From Rhodococcus tukisamuensis NBRC 100609 (lineage in GTDB: Bacteria > Actinomycetota > Actinomycetes > Mycobacteriales > Mycobacteriaceae): DNA of 64,000 bases. Location: assembly GCF_001894985.1 (NCBI RefSeq), contig NZ_BCXG01000003.1:186001-250000 (forward strand). Direction: 5' to 3'. Each line of letters begins with the position of its first letter. Positions within the stretch are counted from its first letter, which is position 1. Below the pieces are notes generated by a model, which was not told the DNA's origin, did not search any database, and saw only the letters and a program-made list of their open reading frames with translations. This document shows positions 1 to 8,456 of the stretch, one piece after another. A program made the translations under genes and the position numbers.

Positions 1-707
1 ACCTCGCCGAGCCGTCCGAGCGGGGTCAGTCCGATCACGTCCCCGACCGCTGCTTCCGCGGACGGCCACAGCCCGAGCCTCGCCATGTCCGCGGCGAGCC
101 CCAACCCCATCTCGGTGGCGACCAGCCCGGGAAAGACGCAGTTCACCCGCACGCCGTAGCCGAGCTTGCCGGACTCCTGCGCCGCGACCCGGGTCAACCG
201 GTCCACCGCCGACTTGGTCGCCGAGTACGCGGCGATACCGGGGAACGGGATGGTCGCCGCCACCGACGACACGTTGACGATGACGCCGCCGGCCCCGGCC
301 GCGCCGCCGGGACGCATGGCGCGCAGGCCGTGCTTCATGCCAAGCGCGACGCCGACGATGTTCACCTCGCACATGCGCCGGATGTCGTCGGGGTCCAGGT
401 CGACCACCAGCGAGGAGATCTCGACGCCGGCGTTGTTGACCAGGACGTCCAGGCCGCCCAGCTCCGCCACGGTCGCGGCCACCGCCGCCTGCCAGGAGTC
501 CTCTCGAGTCACGTCGAGCGCGACGAAACCGGACCGCGCCCCGGAGCGGCCGATGGCGTCCGCGGTCTCCCGACCGGCCTCGGCGAGGACGTCGCCGATC
601 ATCACCGCAGCGCCTGCCCGCGCGAGCGCCTCCGCCATCCCGGCGCCCAACCCCCGGGCACCGCCGGTGACCAGGGCTGTACGGCCGTTCAGATCAAAGA
701 CACTCAT
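1..707 (-). CDS. SDR family oxidoreductase (3' end outside window)
   Basis: This is a classical short-chain dehydrogenase read leftward. About 235 residues are visible and the C-terminus is cut off by the window edge. It begins MSVFDLNGRTALVTGG and has the Rossmann glycine motif GGARGLGAG at about residues 15-23. NNAG lies near residue 90 and the catalytic Tyr-Lys pair sits in YSATK. A catalytic serine is in the segment NVSSVAA. The family reduces or oxidises carbonyl/alcohol groups with NAD(P)(H); the substrate cannot be told from sequence. The ATG at 707 is the only start consistent with the fold. It lies upstream of and in the same direction as nothing visible, while the lipase gene at 768-1607 is transcribed towards it 60 nt away and could be co-transcribed. 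Confidence 0.88.
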   Translation of the reverse strand, partial: MSVFDLNGRTALVTGGARGLGAGMAEALARAGAAVMIGDVLAEAGRETADAIGRSGARSGFVALDVTREDSWQAAVAATVAELGGLDVLVNNAGVEISSLVVDLDPDDIRRMCEVNIVGVALGMKHGLRAMRPGGAAGAGGVIVNVSSVAATIPFPGIAAYSATKSAVDRLTRVAAQESGKLGYGVRVNCVFPGLVATEMGLGLAADMARLGLWPSAEAAVGDVIGLTPLGRLGE

Positions 708-767
708 GCGACTGCCTCCACCGATGTGGTGTGGATCATACCGCGGGAGGCAGGGCGCTCGCCCGGC

Positions 768-1607
768 TCAGCCGAGCCGCGGCTCCAGCCAGGAGGCCAC
801 GTCGTCGAGCACCTTCTGCTGCTCGGGCTCGTTGAACACCTCGTGGAACAGCCCCGCGTACTCGTGGTAGGTCAGGTCCTGAGACCCCGCCGTCGCGGCG
901 ATCATCCGGCTCCCGTTCACGTTCACCAGCCCGTCCTCGCCGCCGTGCAGCAGCAGCAACGGAATCCGGAGACCCGGCAGCCGTGTGGGCAGCGACTCGG
1001 CGTTGACCACCAGGCCGCGCGCGATGCCGGCCGGAACCTTGCCGTGGTGCACCAGCGGGTCGGCGTTGTAGCGGGCCACCACGTCAGCGTCCCGGGAGAC
1101 GAGGTTCGAGTCCAGCGCCTGCACCGGCAACGACGGGGCGATCCGGCCGACGACCTTGCCCAGCGCGACCACCACCGCCGGCGTCCCGCTGGTCACGTCC
1201 ACCGCGGGGCCGGACAGGATGAGGCCGGTGAGCTGGTCCTGGTGCTCGAGCGCGTAGGACAGCGCGATCGCACCGCCCATGCTGTGGCCGAGCAGGTAGC
1301 GGTCCAGGCCCGGACGCTCCTCGGCGACGATTCCGAACAGCCGCTCCAGGTCGTCGGTGAAGTCCGACCAGGCCTTGAGCTCCACCCGCTTGCCGCCGGA
1401 GCGCCCGTGCCCGCGATGGTCCAGGGCGTACACGACCAGGCCCAGGTCGTCGACGAGCCGCGCGATCACGTGGTCGTAGCGGCGGGCATGCTCGCCGAAG
1501 CCGTGTGAAAGCACCAGCGCCGCACGCGGCGGACCCTCCGGGGTCCACACGTCGTAGACGATCCGGGTGCCGTAGTTGCCGGTGAAGGAGGACTCTGTGT
1601 GCGCCAC
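768..1607 (-). CDS. Monoacylglycerol lipase-type alpha/beta hydrolase
   Basis: A 279-residue serine hydrolase, the same length as and closely resembling mycobacterial monoacylglycerol lipase Rv0183, which releases fatty acids from monoacylglycerols. The oxyanion-loop motif SHGFGEHARRYDH lies near residue 34. The nucleophile Ser109 is in GHSMGG, with Asp225 in HGGEDGLV and His255 in LFHEVFNEPE, giving a complete triad. No signal peptide is seen, so it is probably cytosolic or surface-associated by a non-Sec route. I chose the GTG at 1607 because the homologous N-terminus begins just ahead of the first strand. An upstream ATG at 1649 would add a 14-residue Ala-rich extension with no family counterpart. 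Confidence 0.9.
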   Translation of the reverse strand: MAHTESSFTGNYGTRIVYDVWTPEGPPRAALVLSHGFGEHARRYDHVIARLVDDLGLVVYALDHRGHGRSGGKRVELKAWSDFTDDLERLFGIVAEERPGLDRYLLGHSMGGAIALSYALEHQDQLTGLILSGPAVDVTSGTPAVVVALGKVVGRIAPSLPVQALDSNLVSRDADVVARYNADPLVHHGKVPAGIARGLVVNAESLPTRLPGLRIPLLLLHGGEDGLVNVNGSRMIAATAGSQDLTYHEYAGLFHEVFNEPEQQKVLDDVASWLEPRLG

Positions 1608-1720
1608 GGCCCGAGCATAGGCCGAAGTGCGGGCCGAGCAGGCCGACAACGCGGGGCCGCGTCGCGTCGCGGTCGTGGCAGACTCGTGAAGACGTCGCGA
1701 TTCCCGCCTGAGGAGGCGCC

Positions 1721-2668
1721 ATGTCCGAACCGACTGCCCCCGCCTGGCCCGCGCTGCGGGTCGCGGACTGGACCGAGACCCGCGAGACGCTGCACATGTG
1801 GATGCAGATCGTCGGCAAGATCCGGCTGTCGCTGGCGCCGCTGGTCAATCACTGGTGGCAGGTCACGCTGTACGTGACCCCGCGCGGCCTGACCACCTCG
1901 ACCATCCCCTACGGGACCCGGGTCTTCGACATCGAGTTCGACTTCCGCGCACACCGGCTGCGCATCGTCACCAGCGACGGCGGCGCGGACGAGGTCGCGC
2001 TCGAGCCGCAGTCGGTGGCCGAGTTCCACGCCAAGGTCGGGCGGGCCCTCGACCGACTCGGGATCGAGGTGACCACCCAGGCCACCCCGAACGAGGTCGA
2101 CCCCGCGATCCCCTTCGCCGAGGACCGCACCCACTGCGCCTACGACGCGACGGCCGCAAATCTGTTCTGGCGGCAACTCGTGCAGGCCGACCGCGTCCTG
2201 CACGAGTTCAGGTCCCACTTCATCGGCAAGGTCTCCCCCGTCCACTTCTTCTGGGGCGCCATGGATCTCGCGTGCACCCGGTTCTCAGGCCGGACCGCGC
2301 CCACCCACCCGGGCGGCGCGCCCAACTGCGGCGACTGGGTCATGGTCGAGGGCTACTCACACGAGTTGAGCAGCTGCGGGTTCTGGCCGGGCGGCGGCGA
2401 CGAGGGCGCGTTCTACGCGTACGCCTACCCCGAACCGGACGGGTTCGACGCCTCCCCGATCGGAGCGCCGGACGCCTTCTACAGCAAGGAGTTCCGGCAG
2501 TTCCTGCTCCCCTACGAGGCGGTCCGCACCGCGAGCGATCCCGACGCCGTGCTGCTCGACTTCCTGCAGGGCACCTACCGGGCGGCCGCCGAGCTCGGCG
2601 GCTGGGACCGCTCCGCACTCGAGTGCGACCCCGACCGATGGGCTGCGCACCGCCAGGGCGTGTCCTAG
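1721..2668 (+). CDS. DUF5996 family protein
   Basis: A 315-residue protein of the DUF5996 family, common in actinobacteria and some proteobacteria and of unknown biochemical function. Recognisable blocks are ETLHMWMQIVGKIRL near residue 22, the strongly conserved WWQVTLYVTPRGLTT around residue 46, SPVHFFWGAMDLACTRFSGR near residue 172, and the aromatic SHELSSCGFWPGGG near residue 215. There is no signal peptide or membrane segment, so it is cytosolic. It is divergent from the lipase gene with about 110 nt between the starts. Its stop overlaps the stop of the convergent SIMPL gene by 4 nt. A good purine-rich site (TGAGGAGG) precedes the ATG. Confidence 0.85.
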   Translation: MSEPTAPAWPALRVADWTETRETLHMWMQIVGKIRLSLAPLVNHWWQVTLYVTPRGLTTSTIPYGTRVFDIEFDFRAHRLRIVTSDGGADEVALEPQSVAEFHAKVGRALDRLGIEVTTQATPNEVDPAIPFAEDRTHCAYDATAANLFWRQLVQADRVLHEFRSHFIGKVSPVHFFWGAMDLACTRFSGRTAPTHPGGAPNCGDWVMVEGYSHELSSCGFWPGGGDEGAFYAYAYPEPDGFDASPIGAPDAFYSKEFRQFLLPYEAVRTASDPDAVLLDFLQGTYRAAAELGGWDRSALECDPDRWAAHRQGVS

Positions 2669-3411
2669 TCGTCGATGTCGTAGACCACCGAGACCGACAC
2701 CGTCAGCTCCTGACTGCCCGGTTCGACCGGCGTCGACGGCGCCCGGTCGAACGCCGTCCCGGCCTGCGGGTACGGGCCCGGCGTGCCCGCGGGCACCTCG
2801 GTGATCGACCGGACCTCGCCCAGGCGCACCCCGGCCGCGTCGGCGATCTGCCCCGCCTGGTCCTTGGCCTGCTGCACCGCATCAGCGCGGGCCTGCGCCC
2901 GCAGTTCGCTGTCGTCGGCGATCGAGAAGGAGGTCTGCTGCACCCGGATCGCGTCGCCCGAGGCGCCTGCCGCCGCGTCGATCAGCCCGCCCGCCTTGCT
3001 CACGTCACGCACGGTCGCCGTCACCTGGTTGGTCACCTCGTACCCGGTGATCGCCGAGCCGCCGGGCGCGAAGACCGGCTGCACGGACAGGTTGGAGGTC
3101 TGGATGTCCTTCGCCTCCACGCCCTTGCCCTTCAGCGTGTCGATCAGGTCGGTGGCGCGCTGGGCGTTCTCGGCGAGGGCGACATTGGCCTCGGCGCCCT
3201 GAGTCTGGACACCGAGGACCACGGTGACGGTGTCGGGGGTGCCGGTCACCTTCCCGGTGCCCTGGGTGCTGATCCCGGGCGGCGCGGAGTCGCCGGACCC
3301 GCCGTCGCTGCCGCTGGTACACCCGGTGACCAGCAGTGACACGGCGGCGGCGGTCAGGGCAAGGGCGGCGGTCGATCGTCGTGTCGTCGGCACAACCCCA
3401 CTATGACCCAT
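2665..3411 (-). CDS. SIMPL-domain (DUF541) lipoprotein
   Basis: A 248-residue exported protein. The N-terminus has a basic start, a hydrophobic core and the lipobox LLVTGC, so it should be lipidated at that Cys and anchored outside the membrane. The rest is a SIMPL/DUF541 domain (OMP26/BP26-like oxidative-stress and oligomeric channel-like family), with the hallmark repeated A/Q-rich helices (RAQARADAVQQAKDQAGQIADAAG) and the terminal block ELTVSVSVVYDI. It directly follows the YhgE-like gene, whose stop lies inside this ORF (11-nt overlap), so translation is probably coupled. A GTG a few codons downstream of the chosen ATG (3411) is an alternative start. The precise role is unknown. Confidence 0.85.
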   Translation of the reverse strand: MGHSGVVPTTRRSTAALALTAAAVSLLVTGCTSGSDGGSGDSAPPGISTQGTGKVTGTPDTVTVVLGVQTQGAEANVALAENAQRATDLIDTLKGKGVEAKDIQTSNLSVQPVFAPGGSAITGYEVTNQVTATVRDVSKAGGLIDAAAGASGDAIRVQQTSFSIADDSELRAQARADAVQQAKDQAGQIADAAGVRLGEVRSITEVPAGTPGPYPQAGTAFDRAPSTPVEPGSQELTVSVSVVYDIDD

Positions 3412-4795
3412 CGACGTCCGCTCGTGCGCCCGAAGTTGCCGGAACGCCCGTTCCCCGCCGCACCGTCCACGCGAGCGCCGCGGCGAGCAGCAGCGTGGTC
3501 GCCGCGAACACGATCGCGAGGTGCTCCGCGGTGAACACCGCCGCGGAGGAGTCGTCGCCGGACTGCACCACCGCCACCGGGGCGCTGAGCACGGACGAGA
3601 TCTGTTGCTGCTGAGCGGCATTACGCACCGGGATGGCGTCGACACCCTTGGTCAGCTGGTCGCCGAGCTGCGCAGACACGCTCTTGAGCTGGCCGACACC
3701 GGCCAGGATCTGGTCCTTGGTGCTCCCAAGCAACTCGGGTGCCTGCGCGGCGATCGGCCCGATGCCGTCCTGCAGCTGGAGACCGGCGCTGGTGAGCTGC
3801 GCGGACACCGCCTCCAACTGGCCGAAGCCGCTGCGCACCGCGTCGCCGAGGTCGGTGTCCGGCCCGACCCCCTCGCCGAGCAGCGCGGTGACGGAGTTCA
3901 ACTGGGCGGACAGCGCACCGAGGTCGGCGGCCGTCTGTTCCAGCGCGCCGACGGCCCTGCCCACCTCGACGCCCGACGCCCGCAGGACGGCCTCGGCACC
4001 GGGGGCGCGCAGCACAGCGACCGCCTCGCCGAGGCCGTCCTGCAGCCGTGCCGTCCCGCGGGTGACGTCGCCGATGCTCAGCCCGAGCGCGGTCAGCCGG
4101 TCGGACAGCTCCCCGGCGGGGCCGCTCGCCCCGTCGACCATCCCGGCGACCTGGCCCGCCACGTCCACCAACTGGTTCGCCCCGTCGTTCGCGGTCGCCA
4201 GGTAGGGCAGCACCGAGTCCACCCCGGCCAGCAGCTCCTGCGCCTGCTTGTCCGCCGCACCAGTTGCGGCGGTGAGCAGTTGGGCCGGCAGCAAGGTCTG
4301 CTGCAGCTGCCCGCGCGCCGACGCGACACCGGCGAGCAGGTCCTTGATGCCGCGGGCGCCGGTCTGCTCCGAGACGGTGGTCATCAGGGCGGTGATGGCC
4401 GCGTCGTCGGCCGCGGTGCCGGGCCGGTTGCGGTGCACGGCGAGCTCGGCCTGCCGGGGATCGGTGCCACCCTGGCTGGTCACGGCCTCGGAGAAGTCCG
4501 CCGGGACGGTCACCGACGCCAGGTACTTCCGGTCCGCGGCAGTGTCGGCGTCCACCACCTCCCAGTCGAAGTCGTCGGCCTCCTGCAGCGCCGCGACCAC
4601 CTGGTCGCCGGCCCGCACCGGCTTGCCCGCGGCGCTGGCCCCGGCGTCCTCGTTCACGATGGCGACCAGCCGCGACGGGGTGTCCGACCGGCTCCAGAAG
4701 TAGGCGCCCACACCGCCGCCCAGCAGGGCCGCGGTCAGCAGGAGGGCGGTCCACCGCCGTCTGTTTCGGGGCGGATTCGCATGTGTGGCAACCAT
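3401..4795 (-). CDS. YhgE/Pip-like membrane-anchored protein
   Basis: A 464-residue protein with one N-terminal membrane helix (about residues 15-34), a long extracytoplasmic region and one C-terminal helix (about residues 422-444) followed by a basic tail. After the first helix comes the block LVAIVNEDAGASAAGKPVRAGDQ, typical of YhgE/Pip (phage-infection-like) and ABC-2-like exporter-associated proteins. The middle is an Ala/Gln/Leu-rich helical region (many LSAQL, LQDGLG, GQLKSVSAQL repeats), probably coiled coil. The start is the ATG at 4795, just before the basic stretch NRRR. Longer upstream starts would add unrelated sequence. Its 3' end overlaps the SIMPL lipoprotein by 11 nt, suggesting the two act together at the cell surface. 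Confidence 0.75.
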   Translation of the reverse strand: MVATHANPPRNRRRWTALLLTAALLGGGVGAYFWSRSDTPSRLVAIVNEDAGASAAGKPVRAGDQVVAALQEADDFDWEVVDADTAADRKYLASVTVPADFSEAVTSQGGTDPRQAELAVHRNRPGTAADDAAITALMTTVSEQTGARGIKDLLAGVASARGQLQQTLLPAQLLTAATGAADKQAQELLAGVDSVLPYLATANDGANQLVDVAGQVAGMVDGASGPAGELSDRLTALGLSIGDVTRGTARLQDGLGEAVAVLRAPGAEAVLRASGVEVGRAVGALEQTAADLGALSAQLNSVTALLGEGVGPDTDLGDAVRSGFGQLEAVSAQLTSAGLQLQDGIGPIAAQAPELLGSTKDQILAGVGQLKSVSAQLGDQLTKGVDAIPVRNAAQQQQISSVLSAPVAVVQSGDDSSAAVFTAEHLAIVFAATTLLLAAALAWTVRRGTGVPATSGARADVDGS

Positions 4796-4914
4796 AGCTG
4801 CGACGCTACGGGCGGATTGTGGCGTGTCCCTTGCGTGTGTCTGAGGATTCTCTGAGGTCCTCGAACCGGCATGCACCCGCCTTCCGCGAGGCCACCGTGC
4901 GGTAAGGGGATCGG

Positions 4915-5580
4915 TCAGGCGCCGGCCGGGTGCGGAGAGTCGTCTGCCGACGGTGCCCCGACCACGGGCAGTGACGGCAGGCGGGTCGCCTGGGCGCGGA
5001 ACCGGCGACGCAGCCACCAGCTGGCGGCGACCACGGCCGCGACCGCCAGCAGCACGGTGGCACCGCCGCCGAGCGCGTGTTCGACCCTCTCGTACGAGTT
5101 CCCCGCGAAGTAGCCGAGGAGCACGTTCCCGGTGCCGAACACCACGGCCGCGACCGAGTTGAAGGCCAGGAAGCGCCGGTACGTCATCTCGCTGAGCCCG
5201 GCGAGCGGGGGCATCACCGTCCGCACGTACGCCACGAAGCGACCCAGGAACACCGCCGGGCCGCCGTGCCGCGTGAGCAACGCCTGCGCACCGTCGAGCC
5301 GGGCGCCGAGGAACGGGACCCGCAACACCCGCGGACCCAGCCGCCGGCCGAGTCCGAATCCGACGGTGTCGCCGAGGATCGCGGCGACGATCACCAGTGC
5401 GATCATCAGCCACAGGTTCGCGTCGGTCTGGCTGGCGATCACGCCGCCCATGATCGCGGCGGTCTCGCCGGGGACGAGGAACCCCAACAGCAGCGCATCC
5501 TCGGTGAAGACGAATGCGGCTACGACGGCATACCCGACGATCACGTCGAGGGTCTGTAGTCGCTCCAGCAGTTCGCCCAT
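4915..5580 (-). CDS. DedA family (SNARE-associated) membrane protein
   Basis: A 221-residue polytopic membrane protein of the DedA/VTT family, implicated in membrane lipid scrambling (undecaprenyl phosphate or phosphatidylethanolamine recycling) and proton-motive-force-linked envelope maintenance. Family motifs visible are the acidic re-entrant segment FVFTEDALLLGFLVPGET near residue 24, the glycine-rich GDTVGFGLGRRLG near residue 82, FLGRFVAYVRTVMPPLAG near residue 112, with its conserved arginines, and FNSVAAVVFGTGNVLLGYFAGNS near residue 140. The C-terminal tail is basic and cytosolic. The ATG at 5580 lies 13 nt from the stop of the TetR gene upstream, so both are likely on one transcript. 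Confidence 0.9.
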   Translation of the reverse strand: MGELLERLQTLDVIVGYAVVAAFVFTEDALLLGFLVPGETAAIMGGVIASQTDANLWLMIALVIVAAILGDTVGFGLGRRLGPRVLRVPFLGARLDGAQALLTRHGGPAVFLGRFVAYVRTVMPPLAGLSEMTYRRFLAFNSVAAVVFGTGNVLLGYFAGNSYERVEHALGGGATVLLAVAAVVAASWWLRRRFRAQATRLPSLPVVGAPSADDSPHPAGA

Positions 5581-5593
5581 GGTGCGCTCCGCG

Positions 5594-6208
5594 TCAGTCC
5601 GCGTCCGGGAAGGGTTGGCCCGGCCTGGCGAATCCCGCGCCGGCCAGGTCGAATCCGTCGTGCAGCAACTGCTCGAACCGGGCCACCCCCTCGCCCGGCT
5701 GCCACGCCCGATACGCGGTGTGCACGACGGCGAAGGCCGAGTTCAGCACCAGCGCGAGATGGAAGGCATCGAGGTCGGTGCCCGCGGTCCGGCACCCGGC
5801 CCACTCCCGGACGAAGGTCCGGAACGGCTCGCTGGCCGACCACATCGACTCGAGTGTGGGCGGGGAGGCCACGATGATGTTCTTGCGCAGCAACAGTTTC
5901 GGCTCGTCGCGGCCGACGCAGCCGACGATGATCTCCCGCAACGAGTCCCACAGGGGCTCGTCGGCGGGCCTCGCGGCCGCCCGGCACCGCCAGTACGCCT
6001 GATCCTCGGGGTCGGGGTCGAGCAGCAACGACTCCTTGGAGTCGAAGTAGTTGAACAGGGTGCTCTTCGAGACGTTCGCGGCGGCCGCGATCTCCTCGAC
6101 GCACACCGCGTCGTACCCGCGGGCGCAGACGAGTTCGACCGCCGCGGCGCGCAGTGCGCGCCACGTCTCGAGCTTCTTCGCCGCGCGGAGCCCGGCTGGC
6201 TGGGTCAC
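5594..6208 (-). CDS. TetR/AcrR family transcriptional repressor
   Basis: A 204-residue regulator with an N-terminal TetR helix-turn-helix: the motif IAAAANVSKSTLFNYFDSKESLLL spans about residues 42-65. The remaining helical part is the ligand/dimer domain, and the ligand is unknown. I use the GTG at 6208. Reading further upstream (TTG at 6244) would put coding sequence across a near-perfect palindrome, which is better read as its operator. The gene is divergent from the quinone oxidoreductase at 6308 and just upstream of dedA. Local autoregulation plus control of the oxidoreductase is the simplest model (inference). GTG start choice is moderately sure; family assignment is very sure. Confidence 0.88.
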   Translation of the reverse strand: MTQPAGLRAAKKLETWRALRAAAVELVCARGYDAVCVEEIAAAANVSKSTLFNYFDSKESLLLDPDPEDQAYWRCRAAARPADEPLWDSLREIIVGCVGRDEPKLLLRKNIIVASPPTLESMWSASEPFRTFVREWAGCRTAGTDLDAFHLALVLNSAFAVVHTAYRAWQPGEGVARFEQLLHDGFDLAGAGFARPGQPFPDAD

Positions 6209-6222
6209 GATTCCAGCGTAGG

Positions 6223-6249
6223 CCCAATGTTGTACTCGGTACAAGTTTG
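6223..6249. promoter_or_regulatory. Palindromic TetR operator in divergent promoter
   Basis: The core TTGTACTCGGTACAA (6230-6244) has perfect 6-bp arms around a 3-nt spacer. The symmetry extends outwards to CCAA/TTGG at the edges, giving 10 of 12 paired positions per arm. It sits between the divergent TetR gene (start 6208) and the NADP-dependent oxidoreductase (start 6308). Its size and position are typical of TetR operators; binding by the adjacent TetR is inferred. Confidence 0.7.
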
Positions 6250-6307
6250 GGCCGGGTTCAGTCAGCGTCTGTGGAATAGATCACCCTCGCCAGACCGTTC
6301 CCGGGTC

Positions 6308-7234
6308 ATGACCCATACCGTCGTTGCCCCCGAGTTCGGAGGACCTGAGGTCCTCACCGTGATCGACGAGCAGGTACCGCCGCCCGGCCCCGGCCGGGTC
6401 CAGGTCGAGGTGCGCGCGGCGGGCGTCAACCCCGCCGACTACAAGATGTACAACGGTGCCTTCGGCACCGATCCCCGCAGCCTGCCGGTGCGTCCGGGCA
6501 TCGAGGTGTCCGGCGTGGTGGTCGCGGTCGGCGACGACGGCCCGTTTCGTGTCGGCGACGAGGTGATTGCCTACACCGGCACCGGCGGCTACACCGAGCG
6601 GCTGAATGTCGCCGCCACGGACGTCCTCGCCAAACCCGCCGCGCTGCCCTGGGAGCAGGCCGCCGGCCTGCTGACCACCGGCGGCACCGCCGTCGACGCG
6701 TTGACCACCACCGCCGTGACAGCCGGTGACACCGTCCTGATCCACGGCGCGTCCGGCGGCGTGGGATCGCTGGCGGTGCAACTCGCCGTCGCGCGGGGTG
6801 CCACCGTGATCGGGACCGCCCGGGCGTCGAACCACTCCTACCTGCGCGAGCTCGGCGCCGTCCCGGTCGAGTACGGCGACGGCCTGGCGGACCGGCTGCG
6901 CGCGGCCGCACCGGACGGATTCGACGCGGCCGTCGACACCGTCGGCACCGACGAGGCCGTCGACGCCTCATTGGAACTGGTCGCGGACCGTGGCCGGATC
7001 GTCACCATCGCCGCGTTCGGCCGGGCGGAGCAGGACGGGTTCCCCGCGATCGGCGGCGGCACCCCGGAGAGCGCCCGGATCCGGCGGGAGGCACGCGCGG
7101 GCCTGGTGGATCTGGCCGGGCAGGGGAAGCTCGTAGTCCAGGTCGCGAAGACTTTCCCGCTCGCCGACGCCGCGCGGGCGCACACCGAGCTGGCGGCGCC
7201 GCACCCCCGCGGGAAGTTCGTCCTGCTGCCCTGA
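6308..7234 (+). CDS. NADP-dependent quinone oxidoreductase (zeta-crystallin type)
   Basis: A 308-residue medium-chain dehydrogenase/reductase of the zinc-free quinone reductase class. The N-terminal GroES-like half includes VRAAGVNPADYK (residues 36-46) and the block PGIEVSGVVVAVG (63-75). The nucleotide-binding motif GASGGVGSLAVQLA at 147-160 is that of NADPH-dependent members. There are no structural-zinc cysteines. The C-terminal block HPRGKFVLLP is diagnostic. Such enzymes make one-electron or two-electron reductions of quinones or reactive enones, often under TetR sensors of electrophiles. The ATG at 6308 lies 58 nt downstream of a strong TetR palindrome, suggesting direct repression by the divergent TetR. 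Confidence 0.9.
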   Translation: MTHTVVAPEFGGPEVLTVIDEQVPPPGPGRVQVEVRAAGVNPADYKMYNGAFGTDPRSLPVRPGIEVSGVVVAVGDDGPFRVGDEVIAYTGTGGYTERLNVAATDVLAKPAALPWEQAAGLLTTGGTAVDALTTTAVTAGDTVLIHGASGGVGSLAVQLAVARGATVIGTARASNHSYLRELGAVPVEYGDGLADRLRAAAPDGFDAAVDTVGTDEAVDASLELVADRGRIVTIAAFGRAEQDGFPAIGGGTPESARIRREARAGLVDLAGQGKLVVQVAKTFPLADAARAHTELAAPHPRGKFVLLP

Positions 7235-7326
7235 CCCCTGCCCCTACCCGCCGTCGACGAATCCGCCACCCACTGTTCACCGTCACGTTGTCGACCGGAC
7301 GTCCGGCCCTGCCAACCTCGTAGACA

Positions 7327-7338
7327 TGTACAGCCAAG
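7327..7338 (+). promoter_or_regulatory. Candidate GntR (HutC/PhnF-type) site upstream of tmpA
   Basis: The 12-mer TGTACAGCCAAG lies just ahead of the proposed tmpA start (7362). It matches 11 of 12 positions of TGTATAGCCAAG in front of the ABC importer operon (13846-13857). Half-sites of the TTGTATA type are known for the HutC subfamily of GntR regulators, to which the gene at 9000-9764 belongs. The assignment as operator is inferred. Confidence 0.45.
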
Positions 7339-7361
7339 TTATCGAGAAGAGGGCGATCGCC

Positions 7362-8456
7362 GTGTCGGTCGTCGACGGCGACCTGAGGCTGACGGTCGAC
7401 GACGCCGTGGTCGAGGTCGCCGCGGTGTGGCTCCGCGACGCCTGCACCGGCGCCGCGAGCCGCGACGCCGTCAGCGGTCAGCGACTGTTCAACATCGTCG
7501 ACCTGCCCGAAGACCTCCGGGTCCGCGAGGCCCGCGTTCACGGCGACCGCGTCGAGGTCGAGTTCGCACCCGACGGTCACCGGTCCACCTTCGGCCTCGA
7601 CGCGCTGATCGCAGCGAAATCACCCGATCCGCTTTCCGACTCGCGCACCGAGCACGGAAAGCGGTTGTGGCGAAAGGCATCCGAGATGTCGCCGCTCCGG
7701 TCGTACGACTGGGCAGGGTACCTCACCGACCCGGCCCCGGCACTGCACGACGTGGTCGAGCGCGGATTTGCGTTGCTGCGCGGGGTGCCCACCGAGCCGG
7801 GGCAGGTCACGAAGGTGGCCGAGACGTTCGGCTTCGTCCGGGAAACCAACTACGGCAGGCTCTTCGACGTGCGGGTGGAGGAGAACGCGGTGAACCTCGC
7901 GTTCACCGGCCTCGCGATCAGTCCGCACACCGACAACCCGTACCGCGACCCGGTGCCGACGCTCCAGCTCCTGCACTGCCTGCACAACGCGTCCGTCGGC
8001 GGCGAGTCCGGTCTCGTCGACGGATTCGCGGCCGCGGCGACGCTGCGCGAGCGCAACTTTCGCGCCTTCGAGATCCTCACCCGCACCGCGGTCACCTACC
8101 GCTTCGACTCCCCCGTCGCCCACCTGGGCGCGGTGACGCCCCTGATCTCCCTCGACGAGTCCGGCCGCATCCGCGAGATCCGTTTCAACAACCGGTCGAT
8201 GGTGGTGCCGCGCCGGCATCCCGATCTGGCGCGCGAGTTCTACCGCGCCTACCGCGAGTTCGCCGAACTGTTGTACGCGCCCGAGGCCCAGCTCAACTTC
8301 CACCTCGGCGCCGGCGACTGCCTGATCTTCGACAACACCCGACTGCTGCACGCGCGCACCGCCTTTGCCGCCGCCGGCGGCCGCCACCTCCAGGGCACCT
8401 ACGCGGACCTGGACGGACTACTGAGCACCCTGCAGACCTACCAGGAGACCCGATGA
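7362..8456 (+). CDS. tmpA: TmpA/PhnY-like 2-oxoglutarate-dependent dioxygenase
   Basis: An Fe(II)/2-oxoglutarate oxygenase of the gamma-butyrobetaine hydroxylase/TauD superfamily, 364 residues from GTG 7362. It has an N-terminal GBBH-like domain and a TauD core with iron ligands His189 and Asp191 (SPHTDNP) and distal His330 (LLHART), plus Arg341 in GGRHLQGTYAD for 2OG binding. Pairing with a PhnZ-type partner points to C1-hydroxylation of an aminophosphonate: TmpA for 2-(trimethylamino)ethylphosphonate, PhnY for 2-aminoethylphosphonate; the GBBH-like N-domain favours TmpA. The N-domain keeps one Cys of the usual zinc cluster, so zinc is probably lost. GTG 7362 has an AGAAGAGGG site. ATG 7326 has none and overlaps the candidate operator. 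The stop overlaps tmpB (ATGA). Confidence 0.82.
   Translation: MSVVDGDLRLTVDDAVVEVAAVWLRDACTGAASRDAVSGQRLFNIVDLPEDLRVREARVHGDRVEVEFAPDGHRSTFGLDALIAAKSPDPLSDSRTEHGKRLWRKASEMSPLRSYDWAGYLTDPAPALHDVVERGFALLRGVPTEPGQVTKVAETFGFVRETNYGRLFDVRVEENAVNLAFTGLAISPHTDNPYRDPVPTLQLLHCLHNASVGGESGLVDGFAAAATLRERNFRAFEILTRTAVTYRFDSPVAHLGAVTPLISLDESGRIREIRFNNRSMVVPRRHPDLAREFYRAYREFAELLYAPEAQLNFHLGAGDCLIFDNTRLLHARTAFAAAGGRHLQGTYADLDGLLSTLQTYQETR

Noticed and set aside
4796-5413. Upstream extension of the YhgE-like frame to give a 670-residue protein
   Set aside because: The extra part is the antisense shadow of dedA and Arg-rich; the membrane-anchor N-terminus fits a start at 4795.
7326-7361. ATG 7326 as start of tmpA
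   Set aside because: No ribosome site precedes it and it overlaps the motif shared with the importer promoter. GTG 7362 has an AGAAGAGGG site. Kept as an alternative, not excluded.
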